The position numbers were made by a program, and so were the translations under genes. A stretch of DNA of 64,000 nucleotides, from NCBI RefSeq assembly GCF_003143515.1, contig NZ_CP029343.1, forward strand, positions 1 to 64,000, written 5' to 3'. This document shows positions 38,664 through 48,507 of the stretch, one piece after another. How positions within the stretch are numbered: position 1 is the stretch's first letter; every line of letters starts with the position of its first letter. The stretch comes from Massilia oculi (GTDB taxonomy: Bacteria; Pseudomonadota; Gammaproteobacteria; Burkholderiales; Burkholderiaceae_D). The notes under the pieces were generated by a model. It saw only the letters and a program-made list of their open reading frames with translations, did not search any database and was not told where the DNA came from.

Positions 38664-41600
38664 TCGCCAAACTGATTCGCTGGTCGATCCTCAACCGCTT
38701 CCTGGTCCTGCTTGCCACAGTCGGGATCACGGCCTGGGGCATCTACGCGCTGCAGCGTACGCCGCTCGACGCACTCCCCGACTTGTCCGACGTGCAGGTG
38801 ATCATCCGCACCTCCTATCCGGGCCAGGCGCCGCAAATTGTCGAGAACCAGGTCACCTATCCGCTGACTACGACGATGCTCTCGGTACCTGGCGCGAAAA
38901 CGGTGCGCGGCTATTCCTTCTTTGGCGATTCCTTCGTCTATATCCTGTTCGAGGACGGCACCGACCCCTACTGGGCGCGCTCGCGCGTCCTGGAATATTT
39001 GAACCAGGTTCAGTCGCGCCTGCCGCCACAGGCAAAAACTGCGCTCGGGCCGGACGCCAGCGGGGTTGGCTGGGTGTACGAGTACGCCCTGGTCGACCGC
39101 AGCGGCAAGATGGACCTGTCGCAGCTGCGCGCGTTCCAGGACTGGTTCCTCAAGTACGAACTCAAGACGGTGCCGAATGTGTCGGAAGTCGCAAGCCTGG
39201 GCGGCATGGTTCGCCAGTACCAAATCGTTCTTGATCCCGACAAGCTGCGGGCCTACAACATTGCGCATAACGTTATCATCGACGCTGTACAAAAGGCAAA
39301 CCAGGAGGCTGGCGGCTCGGTGCTCGAGCTGGGCGAAGCCGAATACATGGTGCGCGCGAGCGGTTACCTGCAATCGCTGGACGACTTCCGCAAGATTCCA
39401 CTGACGACCTCGGCGGCGGGCGTTTCCGTCCAGCTCGGTGACGTCGCGCGCATCCAGCTCGGTCCGGAAATGCGGCGCGGCATCTCCGAACTGAACGGCG
39501 AAGGCGAGGTGGCCGGCGGCGTCATCGTCATGCGCTCCGGAAAAAATGCGCTGGAAACAATCGATGCGGTGAAAGCCAAACTGGCGGACCTCAAGCCGAG
39601 CTTGCCTCCCGGCGTGGAGATCGTCCCGACCTATGACCGCTCGCACCTGATCCAGCGGGCTGTCGACAACCTGCGCGACAAGCTGGTCGAAGAATTCATC
39701 GTGGTCGGGCTTGTCTGCGCAGTCTTCCTGTTCCATCTGCGCTCCGCGCTGGTCGCGATTGTGACGCTACCGATTGGTATTCTGATCGCCTTCATCGTCA
39801 TGCATTACCAGGGCGTGAACGCCAACATCATGTCGCTCGGCGGTATCGCGATCGCGGTGGGCGCGATGGTCGACGCCGCCGTGGTCATGATCGAGAACGC
39901 ACACAAGCATATCGAGGCGTGGAATCACAGTCATCCCGGCGCAAAACTTGAGGGAGAAGCCCGCTGGCGCGTCATCGGAGACGCCGCCGCCGAAGTTGGC
40001 CCGGCACTGTTCTTTTCGCTGCTGATCATCGTGCTGTCGTTCATTCCGGTGTTCACGCTGGAGGCGCAGGAAGGACGGCTGTTCTCCCCACTTGCCTTCA
40101 CGAAGACCTATTCCATGGCAGCGGCCGCGGGCCTGGCCGTGACCTTGATACCGGTCCTGATGGGTTACCTCATCCGTGGACGGATTCCCGATGAACGGAA
40201 GAACCCGCTGAATCGTCTCTTGATCGCTGTCTACCGGCCCTTGCTCGATGGCGTACTGCGCTTTCCGAAGGCGACTCTGGTCGCTGCTGCGGTAATTGCC
40301 GTCATTACCGTTTGGCCGATGACGCGGCTCGGCGGCGAATTCATGCCGCCTCTCGACGAAGGCGACCTTCTGTACATGCCCTCGGCGCTGCCAGGGCTAT
40401 CGGTGGGCAAGGTGTCACAGCTGTTGCAGCAGACGGACCGCCTGATCAAGACAGTACCGGAAGTGCAAAGCGTGTTCGGCAAGGCTGGACGGGCCGAGAC
40501 GGCCACCGATCCTGCACCACTTGAGATGTTCGAGACCACGATCCAGTTCAAGCCCAGGGATCAATGGCGGCCGGGAATGACCACGGATAAGCTGGTCGAG
40601 GAGCTCGACCGCGTGGTCAAGGTGCCTGGGCTTTCCAACATCTGGGTGCCACCGATCCGGAACCGCATCGACATGCTGGCCACCGGCATCAAGAGTCCGG
40701 TCGGTGTCAAGTTGGCCGGTACCAGCCTGCAGGAGATCGACCGCGTTGCCGGAGAAATTGAGCGGATCGTCAAGACGGTGCCAGGCGTGTCTTCGGCACT
40801 CGCCGAACGCCTCAACGGCGGACGTTATGTCGACGTCAACATCAACCGCGACCAGGCAGCGCGCTACGGCTTGAATATCGCCGATGTGCAGAGTGTCGTA
40901 TCGGCGGCGATTGGGGGCGACAACATCGGCGAGACTGTCGAAGGCCTGCAGCGCTTCCCGATCAACGTCCGCTATCCGCGCGAATTCCGGGATTCAGTCG
41001 AAAACCTCCGCCAGTTGCCGGTCCTGACACCCCGCGGCGCACAGATTCGCCTGGGAGATGTAGCGGCGATCCGCATCAATGACGGCCCGCCCATGCTCAG
41101 AAGCGAAAATGCACGGCTATCCGGCTGGGTGTACGTCGACATCCGGGGGCGGGACATGAACTCGGTGGTACGGGACATGCAGCAGGCTGTCGCGAAGGAG
41201 GTCAAGCTGCAGCCTGGCTACTCAATTTCCTGGTCGGGTCAGTTCGAATACCTGGAACGCGCCAGCGCGAAGCTCAAGGTTGTCGTACCAGCGACGCTAC
41301 TGGTGATCTTCTTCCTCCTGTATCTGACATTCAAGCGCTTTGACGAGGCGATCCTGATCATGGCCACCTTGCCGTTCGCACTGGCCGGCGGGATCTGGCT
41401 GCTCTGGATCCTCGGGCATCACCTTTCGGTCGCCAGCGCGGTCGGCTTCATTGCGCTTGCCGGCGTGGCGGCCGAGTTCGGGGTGATCATGCTGCTCTAC
41501 CTCAAGCATGCCTGGGAAGCCCGCCTGGCTGCCGGGAAGTCATCTGAAGCTGATTTGCTGGATGCCATTCGGGAAGGCGCGGTTCAACGCGTGAGGCCGA

Positions 41601-41836
41601 AGGCCATGACCGTCGCGGTCATCATCGCGGGTCTGGTACCGATCATGATCGCCCATGGTACCGGCTCCGAAATCATGCAACGTATTGCGGCGCCAATGGT
41701 TGGCGGCATGCTGTCCGCGCCATTGCTGTCGATGTTTGTGGTCCCGGTCGTCTACATGTTGATGCGTTGTCGGGAGCTTCGACACGAGGATGTCCGAAAA
41801 CCTGAACGCAGGGAGGTCATTTATGAAAATTCATGA
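38660..41836 (+). CDS. cusA: CusA-type Cu(I)/Ag(I) RND efflux pump
   Basis: Inner-membrane proton-driven pump, 1058 aa. ATG at 38660 overlaps the cusB stop. The three methionines of the CusA metal path are present in context: [21 protein letters not shown] and [14 protein letters not shown], which argues for Cu/Ag rather than Zn/Cd. The proton relay helix reads [18 protein letters not shown] with Asp and Glu. Two large periplasmic loops and twelve membrane helices fit the family. No lesions. Confidence 0.95.
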   Translation: MIAKLIRWSILNRFLVLLATVGITAWGIYALQRTPLDALPDLSDVQVIIRTSYPGQAPQIVENQVTYPLTTTMLSVPGAKTVRGYSFFGDSFVYILFEDGTDPYWARSRVLEYLNQVQSRLPPQAKTALGPDASGVGWVYEYALVDRSGKMDLSQLRAFQDWFLKYELKTVPNVSEVASLGGMVRQYQIVLDPDKLRAYNIAHNVIIDAVQKANQEAGGSVLELGEAEYMVRASGYLQSLDDFRKIPLTTSAAGVSVQLGDVARIQLGPEMRRGISELNGEGEVAGGVIVMRSGKNALETIDAVKAKLADLKPSLPPGVEIVPTYDRSHLIQRAVDNLRDKLVEEFIVVGLVCAVFLFHLRSALVAIVTLPIGILIAFIVMHYQGVNANIMSLGGIAIAVGAMVDAAVVMIENAHKHIEAWNHSHPGAKLEGEARWRVIGDAAAEVGPALFFSLLIIVLSFIPVFTLEAQEGRLFSPLAFTKTYSMAAAAGLAVTLIPVLMGYLIRGRIPDERKNPLNRLLIAVYRPLLDGVLRFPKATLVAAAVIAVITVWPMTRLGGEFMPPLDEGDLLYMPSALPGLSVGKVSQLLQQTDRLIKTVPEVQSVFGKAGRAETATDPAPLEMFETTIQFKPRDQWRPGMTTDKLVEELDRVVKVPGLSNIWVPPIRNRIDMLATGIKSPVGVKLAGTSLQEIDRVAGEIERIVKTVPGVSSALAERLNGGRYVDVNINRDQAARYGLNIADVQSVVSAAIGGDNIGETVEGLQRFPINVRYPREFRDSVENLRQLPVLTPRGAQIRLGDVAAIRINDGPPMLRSENARLSGWVYVDIRGRDMNSVVRDMQQAVAKEVKLQPGYSISWSGQFEYLERASAKLKVVVPATLLVIFFLLYLTFKRFDEAILIMATLPFALAGGIWLLWILGHHLSVASAVGFIALAGVAAEFGVIMLLYLKHAWEARLAAGKSSEADLLDAIREGAVQRVRPKAMTVAVIIAGLVPIMIAHGTGSEIMQRIAAPMVGGMLSAPLLSMFVVPVVYMLMRCRELRHEDVRKPERREVIYENS

Positions 41837-42042
41837 GCTACCTCTGCGGGATAGCAGTAGCCGTCCGCTTCTCGATCGAGCCCGAAAAGGACCGAATGAT
41901 GAAGGCGTGCATGGAAATGATGACCAGGTCAAAGCAGCAGCCTGGTCATTAATCGATTTGAAACGGCGATTAGTTACCGCGCCAAGATGTGGTCCGGTCA
42001 CGGACGAAAAACGCTACTTTACCCACCTTGAGGAGAAATCTC

Positions 42043-42486
42043 ATGAAACGTTTTGCCCCACTGTTCCTTCTTTCTGCATTGACCATTTCCGGCGCGGCTT
42101 TCGGCCAGGCAGCTGATATGAAGGGAATGGATATGAAACAAGGCTGCATGGACATGAAGGATATGAAGGGTATGAAGGATATGAAGGGCATGGATATGCC
42201 GGCGTGCAAGGACATGATGAAGGGGAAAGCGTCCGATAGCAAAGCCCAGGCCACGTCCAAGACAGGGGTAGTGCATAAAACATCAGCCGTAGTGAAGGCG
42301 CTGGATCAGACCAACGGCAAGGTGACGCTTGACCATGATCTGGTCAAAACCCTCAACTGGCCGGCAATGACGATGAGCTTTGGAGTGAAGGACAAGTCAT
42401 TGCTCGACAAGCTGGCCGTCGGCAAGAAAGTCGATGTGGAGTTCACTAAGCAAGGGTCGAACTACGTCATCTCATCTGTCAAATAA
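42043..42486 (+). CDS. cusF: CusF-like copper chaperone with Met-rich N-terminal segment
   Basis: 147 aa from ATG 42043 after GAGGAGA. Signal peptide (1-22, ending FGQA). Then a methionine-rich stretch repeating KGMDM and MKDMKG at about residues 25-58, and a CusF OB domain with DHDLVKTLNWPAMTMSF, keeping His, Trp and both Met of the Cu(I)/Ag(I) site. It follows cusA by about 200 nt. The Met-rich part could bind several more Cu(I) ions. Probably part of the cus transcript. Confidence 0.9.
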   Translation: MKRFAPLFLLSALTISGAAFGQAADMKGMDMKQGCMDMKDMKGMKDMKGMDMPACKDMMKGKASDSKAQATSKTGVVHKTSAVVKALDQTNGKVTLDHDLVKTLNWPAMTMSFGVKDKSLLDKLAVGKKVDVEFTKQGSNYVISSVK

Positions 42487-42489
42487 CGC

Positions 42490-42515
42490 GGCTACGCGCA
42501 CGCGTGCGCGTAGCC
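42490..42515. repeat. Perfect 26-bp palindrome after cusF
   Basis: Two 13-base arms, GGCTACGCGCACG and its exact reverse complement, abut three bases after the cusF stop. It has no T-run. It may act as an mRNA 3' stabiliser, a Rho-related stop or a protein-binding site. Confidence 0.7.
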
Positions 42516-42792
42516 AAGTCGTCCAGCGCAGCGACCGCTGGGGCAGGAGCGGTCGTAGCCCCGCCATGTCGTTGCGTTGACGCTGATTGGCCGAAGTTTT
42601 GGCTGCAACCAGTTCAGAAAGGCGTGCCGCGCCTCAGTTTTAGGTTTTCTGGAACGCACCTAGCAATTGGAGTGAATGGAACTGAAGGAGTGGCACAAAT
42701 TAGTCATCTGAATATTACTGACTCGCCAGGAGAGCGTGCAGGGGTTCCTGAAATAGTCGCCCGTAATCCTACGTACTTTCAAGGAGAATATC

Positions 42793-43164
42793 ATGTTGCA
42801 AAACCAATTCCAGTCGTGTATCAAGGCATGTTATGAATGCGCCGAAGCATGCGATACCTGCGCCGCGGCGTGCCTGCAAGAGTCAGACCCTAAAATAATG
42901 GCGCGCTGCATCATGCTCGACGACGAGTGCGCTGCGGTCTGCCGTCTTGCCGCGCAGCTGATGAGCCGTTCATCAGAGCATGCTAATCTGCTGTGCCAGC
43001 TATGCACCGATATTTGCGACGCGTGCGCACAGGAATGCGGTAGCCACCAATACCAGCATTGCCAGGACTGCGCTGCTGCCTGCCGCCGCTGTGCCAACGA
43101 GTGCCGCAGGATGACGCAATTGATCAGTGGTCAAGGAACGTCTGCAGGCGCTCATTCCCGCTGA
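42793..43164 (+). CDS. Cys-rich four-helix-bundle copper-binding protein (DUF326/Csp-like), copy b
   Basis: 123 aa with 19 Cys in CxxC and CxxxC spacing (CIKACYECAEACDTCAAAC, LCQLCTDICDACAQEC, HCQDCAAACRRCANEC). No signal peptide. RBS CAAGGAG. Its end closely resembles the protein cut by the right edge of the window (HCQDCAAACRRCA). It lies downstream of the cus operon, so Cu(I) storage alongside export is likely. It differs from copy a, which lacks the RRCANEC-type end. Confidence 0.92.
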   Translation: MLQNQFQSCIKACYECAEACDTCAAACLQESDPKIMARCIMLDDECAAVCRLAAQLMSRSSEHANLLCQLCTDICDACAQECGSHQYQHCQDCAAACRRCANECRRMTQLISGQGTSAGAHSR

Positions 43165-43440
43165 TAACATGTTTCGGGATCTGCGGCGCGGATCCCGATT
43201 GAGCAAGCCACTCTTCGCACGACGACTTCGTTCATATTTGCCGATGCGAAGCAATTGTCTCAGCCCGAGACAATTGCCGGTTCGCGGCGCCGGCACTACA
43301 GGATGCCGTATCCCGCTTTGATTGTCGGCATAGTCATCGGTGTGATTGTTCTTACAGGTGCCGTCGCATTCTGAAGCTGAAGTAACGATTTGTCCACCGG
43401 CACCATTTCTGGCGACAGACTACAAGTTCGAGAACACGCA

Positions 43441-44420
43441 CTATCCAAACAGCCCATGGAGAAACCAGCGCGGTTCCGGGTCTTCGCCGGTCTTGGCAAC
43501 CCGCTCCCGATAGACCCAGTACACGGCATGTTCCTGACCTTCCGCAATCCAGTAATCTCTGGCCGCCATATCCCCCACCATCCAGCTTCGACACGCTCCG
43601 GGCCCGATACCATTCGCAGCGGCGAGCCATAAAATGGCCGATGGTTTCGCATGAGTAGCGGGATCGGATTCACCAACAGCCAAGTCGGCCGGAGAATGCC
43701 GCTTAGGTTTGGCGGCAGTTGGTCGGTAATCACCGCCTGTCGGACCTTCTCCTGGATGGACACCCACCTGTTGGCGACCTCTGGCCGGTGATCCGCCACA
43801 GGTTTTACTTGGCGAACCTTATCCTCACCGAGGCGCGCTACAAGCAGCTCAATCATGCGCACTTGGTCTTCTTCAGTGCCACCGGGTTCAGGAAAAAGAG
43901 ACTCGGTTGGAGGCTCCATTGGCTGCAGCTGGGTTGTGTGGAGTACCAATCCGATTACTGGAGCGTCTAGTACCAGTTTCCCTAGTCGCTCCTTCAGTAA
44001 CCGCACAATGTGGTCGCTATGCCAAACCGGTTCGCCCAGGAGGATTTCAACTTCGGTCGGCGCCCGCGCAACACGGCCGCGTTCGTGTTCAAGCCGGAGC
44101 ATAATGCCCTTTACTGCAAGCTGCATCGCACATAACCAACCGATGAGCTGCAAAACCAGGCGCTGTGCGCCGGCTAGCAATAGATCAACATTTTCGATGC
44201 GATCGAAAAGTTCCATTCGTGCGTCGAATTTCGTAGGCGCCTCGACCCATTCGAAGACCTCTGGAAGGCTGCCGAATGCGGAATCAAGGAAATCGATTAA
44301 CGCGCGGCCATATCTCCGTTGAAGACCAGGGCGCGGCAGCCGTCGCAAGTCACCGATGGTATCGCAGCCAATTCCTTCAAACCAGCTAGCGCAGGGCCTT
44401 GCCGCTGGCATAATCATCAT
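43441..44420 (-). pseudogene. imuB: ImuB-type Y-family polymerase remnant
   Basis: C-terminal two-thirds of ImuB, the catalytically altered partner in ImuAB-DnaE2 damage-induced mutagenesis. It starts abruptly near 44415 at ASWFEGIGCDTIGDLRRLPRPGLQRR (here cut from the palm domain) and continues through LEHERGRVARAPTEVEILLG. Near 43571-43583 a few bases are lost and the end (GDMAARDYWIAEGQEHAVYW) is in another frame. The N-terminal polymerase part and neighbours imuA and dnaE2 are absent. Confidence 0.82.
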
Positions 44421-44465
44421 AGGAAGACAACCAATAGGGAAGTAAGCACTCGCATACTAAGCAAG

Positions 44466-44987
44466 ATGCTCCAAAAGCGCGCAGGTCAGCTTGGAAACCA
44501 TCGTATTGGAGGAACAGAGCCATCGGTGACCAGGATGAAGCTATGCCCGGCCTGTTTAGACGAGGATATTGCGCATTTTGGTGAGGGGTACTGGCACAGG
44601 AAGCATCAGATCAGCTGCGTACATTTCTGTGAAGAACATGCTACGGAACTCATTGAAGCAATAATACCCAACGGCCCTAGAAAATCCATCCCGGCCTTGA
44701 CACCTCTGCTGGCAGCGCGTCCTTATCTCCCGATCCTAACTGAGCGAACGAGGCAAAGGCTCATCGAAGTATCACGCCTAGCTAGTCAATATTTGGAACA
44801 ATCAATCGTTTACGATCTAACCGTTTCCAGGAAGTTACCTCCAAAAGCATTTCGAGATCTATATGAGCTTGGACAGCATTTACATACCGCGAACATAAGA
44901 AGAGACTATTTAAATTACTTCTGGGAGCAATCTCTTGAAATATTGGAAATTCCACGCAACTCAAATGCGCACCTCGACTACATTAGA
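44466..44987 (+). pseudogene. TniQ/TnsD-family fragment cut by IS481
   Basis: A zinc-finger region MKLCPACLDEDIAHFGEGYW then HRKHQISCVHFCEEHATEL fits TniQ/TnsD target-site proteins of Tn7-like transposons (C-x2-C...C-x3-H type). The N-terminus joins unrelated sequence next to the imuB relic, and the C-terminus is cut at the IS481 edge (44988). No tnsA, B or C genes are in the window. It is a relic of a Tn7-like element. Confidence 0.65.
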
Positions 44988-45961
44988 TGTCAAGACCCGC
45001 TTGGTTATATACGCGCTTAGTGAATAATTCAGGGCGCTCTGCATGCCATTGTTTTAGGGCTTGAATGGGCGTCTGATGCTTCAAGGCGCGCTGCGGAATG
45101 TTGTTATTGTAGATCTTGACGTAGTTGCGCAGCGTCGATTCGAGCTCCGCTGCCGATCCGAACCGTGTCTGATTAACGATGTCGCTGATACGCCCATTGA
45201 AGCGCTCGACCATGCCATTGGTTTGTGGATGGCGCGGAGGGATCAGGCGATGCTCGATATCGAATTGTTTGCACAGACGATCGAATAAGTGGCGCCCACT
45301 TGGCTCCCTGTTCTTGCCTTTGGCAGTAAATCGATCGGTGAACTGGCTGCCGTTATCGGTGAGTAGTTTAACGATCTTGACGGGGCAGGCAGCACGCGCC
45401 TTGGCCAGAAAATCGACACTGCTGTTCTCGCTCTGGTCGGCTTAGATGTTGATGAAAACCCAGCGCGTGGCGCGGTCGATGGCCACGAACAGGTAACGCC
45501 GGGACGATTCGTCGGGCATCTGCGGCAGGTACTTGATATCGATGTGGGTGAAGCCGGGCTCGTAGTCCTTGAAGGTTTTCTTCGTCGCCGGCGCGCCATC
45601 GTCCTGCTTAACCAAGTCGCGCAAGTCAGACACACCATGGCGGCGAAGGCAGCGTCCTAGGCCCGCGCGAGAGACGGCTTGATTGATGAACTCACGTGTG
45701 ACTGACAGCAGGTCGTCAGTAGGCAACAGCAAGGTTGTGCGCAGCTCCACTACGATCAACTCTTGCTCGGGCGTGAGCGTCGTGTTGAGCGTCTTAGGGC
45801 AGTGAGCCGTCGGCCGGGCTGTCACGATCCTGCCATTTCCGGATGGTCTGACGAGTGACGTTGTAGATCCTGGCCAACTCTGCCTGGGGCAACGTCGAAT
45901 TCTTGATCTCTTCCCGGATCAGGTGTGTAGTACGGGCTTGGCTGTGTAGAGCTTGTGTCAT
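44983..45961 (-). pseudogene. IS481-family transposase, frameshift and nonsense
   Basis: The N-terminal HTH (LPQAELARIYNVTRQTIRKW) starts at ATG 45961. A base change in length at about 45795-45805 shifts the frame, which continues with PKTLNTTLTPEQEL and the rve core (HIDIKYLPQMPDESSRRYLFV). TAA at 45442-45444 replaces Tyr or a similar codon after VFINI, and the rest (LLTDNGSQFTDRF, NGMVERFNGRI) follows in frame to 44983. DDE residues are all present but split. Inactive. Confidence 0.87.
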
Positions 45962-46065
45962 CGGAATATCGGTGAAAAGTCAGGTAGGTGCAGTGTACGC
46001 AAAACGTGTCTGGCCTTGAAGAGCGGCCAGCTACGGATGGGTACATGATCCAACGAGTCTAGACA
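44988..46065 (-). mobile_element. IS481-family insertion sequence, 1078 bp, decayed
   Basis: Ends share TGTC-N-AGAC-N-CG and TTGG elements: TGTCAAGACCCGCTTGG from 44988, and the inverse of TGTCTAGACTCGTTGG ending at 46065. One transposase gene on the minus strand is broken. The transposase stop codon lies just outside the left end (44983-44985), in the target DNA. No clean target duplication is seen. Confidence 0.82.
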
Positions 46066-46410
46066 CCTAGATAACGTCTGGTCGATTCGCCAAAAACTAA
46101 CTTCTGGGGCGTCGTTGCTTGGTCCGAGGGTTCCGTTTCTCCATCTCTACGAGGCCAGAGCATCTGTCTGGCAGAGGGCCTTCGCGCGCAGACCTGCAAA
46201 GTAACTTTTCCCGACGTCAAAAACCGACTACGGATTATCTAGATAATATCTAGACGAATCGCTCAAAACTAACTTTTAAGGCGACGCTGCTGGGCCCAGG
46301 GTTCGGTTTCGCCATGCCTATGAGGACAGGGGGTCCGCCCCGCAGCGATCCTGTGCGCCAAGCACCTGCAAAGTAACTTTTTCCGACATCAATAACTAAC
46401 TATGGATTAA
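46066..46410. repeat. Two imperfect tandem direct repeats of about 172 bp
   Basis: Unit 1 at 46066-46237 and unit 2 at 46239-46410 align along their length, e.g. CAAAAACTAACTTCTGGGGC against CAAAACTAACTTTTAAGGC, CACCTGCAAAGTAACTTTTT-like blocks near the end of each, and ACTACGGATTA against ACTATGGATTA. No coding frame. They lie immediately beside IS481 and before the iteron-like field, so a plasmid maintenance role is possible. Confidence 0.8.
46238..46254. repeat. 17-bp palindrome at the repeat junction
   Basis: TCTAGATA and TATCTAGA flank a single A at the boundary between the two 172-bp repeats. The counterpart at the start of unit 1 is degenerate (CTAGATAACGTCTGG). A candidate protein-binding site. 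Confidence 0.6.
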
Positions 46411-46653
46411 ATCGGTGTAGTCGCGTCGGCAGCTCTACCAAGGAGCATTATGATTACTTATGGTAATTGATATTGCGACAAGGAAAATTGAATGCGACTG
46501 ATGCTCGTTGTTTTGCTAAATCAATGAAGCTTGAACTTCGTGCGGAGGATGACTATTGCGAGGGTATTTGAAAGCTGATCTAGTTTCAGTTCGCCCAGTG
46601 CTGCCAACGTCTTGCTAACTAGCAGGTCACGGAAAATGCGGGGACCTGCGCTA
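46411..46653. other. AT-rich gene-free DNA before the iteron-like field
   Basis: No gene recognised. Visibly AT-richer than the copper operons, as expected near a replication or partition locus. Confidence 0.4.
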
Positions 46654-46663
46654 AGTCTATATG

Positions 46664-46971
46664 TTTAGGTTTGAATTTGATCCCGTCTACTAAGTCACCA
46701 TATTTAGGTACAATGTTGCCGACGCGAGAAATGCCGAAGTACTCAAAATAGATGACTTTTGCATGAATCCCAAACAATTCAATCACTTAGTCGAAAATTA
46801 CGTCACCTGATTTAGGTACGAGTACTTGCAGCGAGCGCTCGTACCTAAAACTCCGTACTCGGGGCACCTTAATCTACCGACTCGGCGTCAAAGCCCCGTT
46901 TTCCCCGTCGAGTCTATATGTTTAGGTAAATCTTCATGGCCTACTCATCACGTCAATAGCTTTAGGTACAA
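46664..46971. repeat. Iteron-like array of TTTAGGT motifs, possible plasmid origin or centromere
   Basis: TTTAGGT occurs at 46664, 46703, 46811, 46921 and 46961, and inverted at 46843-46849. Four have the longer form TTTAGGTAC (46703, 46811, 46961 and the inverted one). AGTCTATATGTTTAGGT is repeated exactly at 46654-46670 and 46911-46927. TTTAGGTACGAG (46811-46822) and CTCGTACCTAAA (46838-46849) form a perfect 12-bp inverted pair. No rep gene is adjacent; the nearest plasmid gene is kfrA, so the array could also be a KfrA or Par site. Confidence 0.65.
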
Positions 46972-47335
46972 CGGAAGTATTTATGGATACGGAATCGCGT
47001 CGGATGTTCAGTGATGACAGACGAGACAACTGGCTGCAGTTCGCGGATCGGCGTGTGGGACTCGGGCCGCTGGCGTCAGGCCTGGCCTCTTTGTCTGGCT
47101 TGCTTCGTGAGGGTCGCCGCTGACGACGCGCTGCCCGTGCCAAACCCAACTCCTCGCTGGCCGATTCCGATTTCGGCGCTGTTCGCTCAAGCCGTCCGCG
47201 AAGCTCAGTCACCCTGGCGCGCTCGGCGGCAAGCTGGCTACCCAGCTCCGCACTCTGGTGCGCGCTTTCCGCAGCCTGGCGGGCGGCTCGGTCGCGTTCG
47301 TCGGCCAGTAGTTCGGTCTTTGCTATATAGCAGCG
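46934..47335 (-). pseudogene. KfrA C-terminal fragment (second, truncated copy)
   Basis: The frame carries KTELLADERDRAARQAAE, then SAELGSQLAAERARVTELRGRLER, which parallels the C-terminal coiled coil of the full kfrA at 48638-49711 (KAELLADERDRAAS, ELESQLAAERAKVAELREQLER). The N-terminal DNA-binding part is missing and the tail differs. Its 3' end overlaps the last iteron-like motifs. Likely a relic of a duplication or of a second plasmid backbone. Confidence 0.7.
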
Positions 47336-47701
47336 CTCCGAAGTAAATCGTGGAAGTTTTCGGAACTAATTGTTTGAAGTCTGCCGCGTCGCATAGGTGT
47401 CCAAGTTTTACTTCGTATCTTGCCGCCTGTGCTTCATCCTAGGCTCATAGCGGTCTAACCTGTGGCTTTCTTGGTTTTACCGGCGAGCTTTACGTAACTC
47501 GTCGTGCAGTCCCGATTTTTGCGCTAACCGTTAGGTAATACGCGCATGCGTCGGAAGTATGGCCGGGATACCAGCCGACTGCCATGCCACCCTGCAAGGA
47601 TCCTCACTTGCGTTCGATTCTCTTGCAGTACGGCGGGACTGCTGCCTTTCGAGCCATCCAGAATCCCATACGTTTGCTTACCGCGAATCGCAACTGTCGT
47701 C
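47336..47701. other. Gene-free spacer
   Basis: About 365 bases between the kfrA relic and the XRE gene. No frame, terminator hairpin or repeat could be assigned. Confidence 0.4.
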
Positions 47702-47986
47702 CTAATCTTCGAACGATTTCAGGTCAGCTATTACCTGAGAAAAAAGTTTCTTTCGCTCCGCAATGTCCTTCGGCAGATACGCGAACGCAACGAGAGACAA
47801 CGGATGTACACCCAGCACCGCTGCGATGTCGTCGATCTTTGTAATCGTAGGGGCTTTGATCCCGCGTTCCAGGCTGCTGAGATAGGTTCGACTCGAAACT
47901 ACCGAAAAATCCTCTTGTGTCAGACCTCGACTCTTCCTCGCCTTCTGCAGTCCTGTTCCAAATTGTTTGAGCAACCCCACGAGCAC
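47702..47986 (-). CDS. XRE-family transcriptional regulator
   Basis: 94 aa. HTH region near residues 10-65: LQKARKSRGLTQEDFSVV then SSRTYLSSLERGIKAPTITKIDDIAAVLGVHP, a canonical Cro/C1-type helix-turn-helix. The remaining ~30 residues are helical. It is divergent from the hypothetical gene at 48073 with an inverted repeat between them that it could bind. No toxin gene is recognised next to it. Confidence 0.85.
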   Translation of the reverse strand: MLVGLLKQFGTGLQKARKSRGLTQEDFSVVSSRTYLSSLERGIKAPTITKIDDIAAVLGVHPLSLVAFAYLPKDIAERKKLFSQVIADLKSFED

Positions 47987-48017
47987 CTCCGCATAAAATG
48001 CACGATGTACTCATGGC

Positions 48018-48048
48018 GAACACTTTAGGACTACAATCTATAGTGTTC
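48018..48048. promoter_or_regulatory. Inverted-repeat operator between XRE gene and hypothetical gene
   Basis: GAACACTTTAG (48018-48028) and CTATAGTGTTC (48038-48048) match at ten of eleven positions around a nine-base centre. A TATAGT at 48039-48044 could be a plus-strand -10. Likely the binding site of the XRE regulator. Confidence 0.6.
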
Positions 48049-48072
48049 ATTTCGTACTGCAGAGGCATTCAA

Positions 48073-48507
48073 GTGATTACTACAGACAAAGCACATGAGG
48101 CGCCCATGTTTTCGATGGGGCCAGGGATCGCGACCTGGCGTGCAGCTACGCTAATCCTAGGTATGCTCTACGTGTTCATCACCTACGCATTTAAAGAAGA
48201 GCGTCGCTGGGTCCAACAGACGACGATCCTCTGGGATCCTCGCGACGTACTACAGTTCTGCCGCACTTGCAACGGCAACAAGTTACTTAAAATTGTTGAG
48301 ATTTCCCTACTTGAGCCTTACCGCAAGGAGAAAGTCAACACTTGGCGCTGGACATCGGTTTTGAATATTCGGCTATACGTCGAAGATGATGTCGAGATAC
48401 CCGTCTACTTTACTGATGCCGGTGAAGCCGTTGGTCTGACTCGAGAAGAAGCGAAGCAGAAGATGAAATCGCTTTACAGGGCTCGGCCAAAACGAGAAGC
48501 AGCCTGA
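48073..48507 (+). CDS. Hypothetical protein with one membrane segment
   Basis: 144 aa from GTG 48073, chosen because GAGG lies 7 nt upstream; ATG 48106 is an alternative. A hydrophobic segment near residues 20-40 (AATLILGMLYVFITYAF) is followed by a soluble part with WDPRDVLQFCRTCNGNKLL, a CxxC-bearing turn, and IPVYFTDAGEAVGLTREEAKQ. No family recognised. Divergent from the XRE gene and probably controlled by it. Confidence 0.6.
   Translation: MITTDKAHEAPMFSMGPGIATWRAATLILGMLYVFITYAFKEERRWVQQTTILWDPRDVLQFCRTCNGNKLLKIVEISLLEPYRKEKVNTWRWTSVLNIRLYVEDDVEIPVYFTDAGEAVGLTREEAKQKMKSLYRARPKREAA

Noticed and set aside
38429-39736. 435-codon minus-strand frame opposite cusA
   Set aside because: Antisense to an intact RND pump with all functional motifs; no start signal or homologous domain.
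41790-42116. Small plus-strand frame between cusA and cusF
   Set aside because: Overlaps the end of cusA and the start of cusF, polar and featureless; no family and no separate RBS support.
46066-46410. Direct repeats as a CRISPR array
   Set aside because: Only two units of about 172 bp, imperfect, with no spacers and no cas genes in the window.
47702-48507. XRE gene and neighbour as a classic toxin-antitoxin pair
   Set aside because: They are divergent, not an operon, and the partner matches no toxin family I know; kept only as a regulator-target pair.
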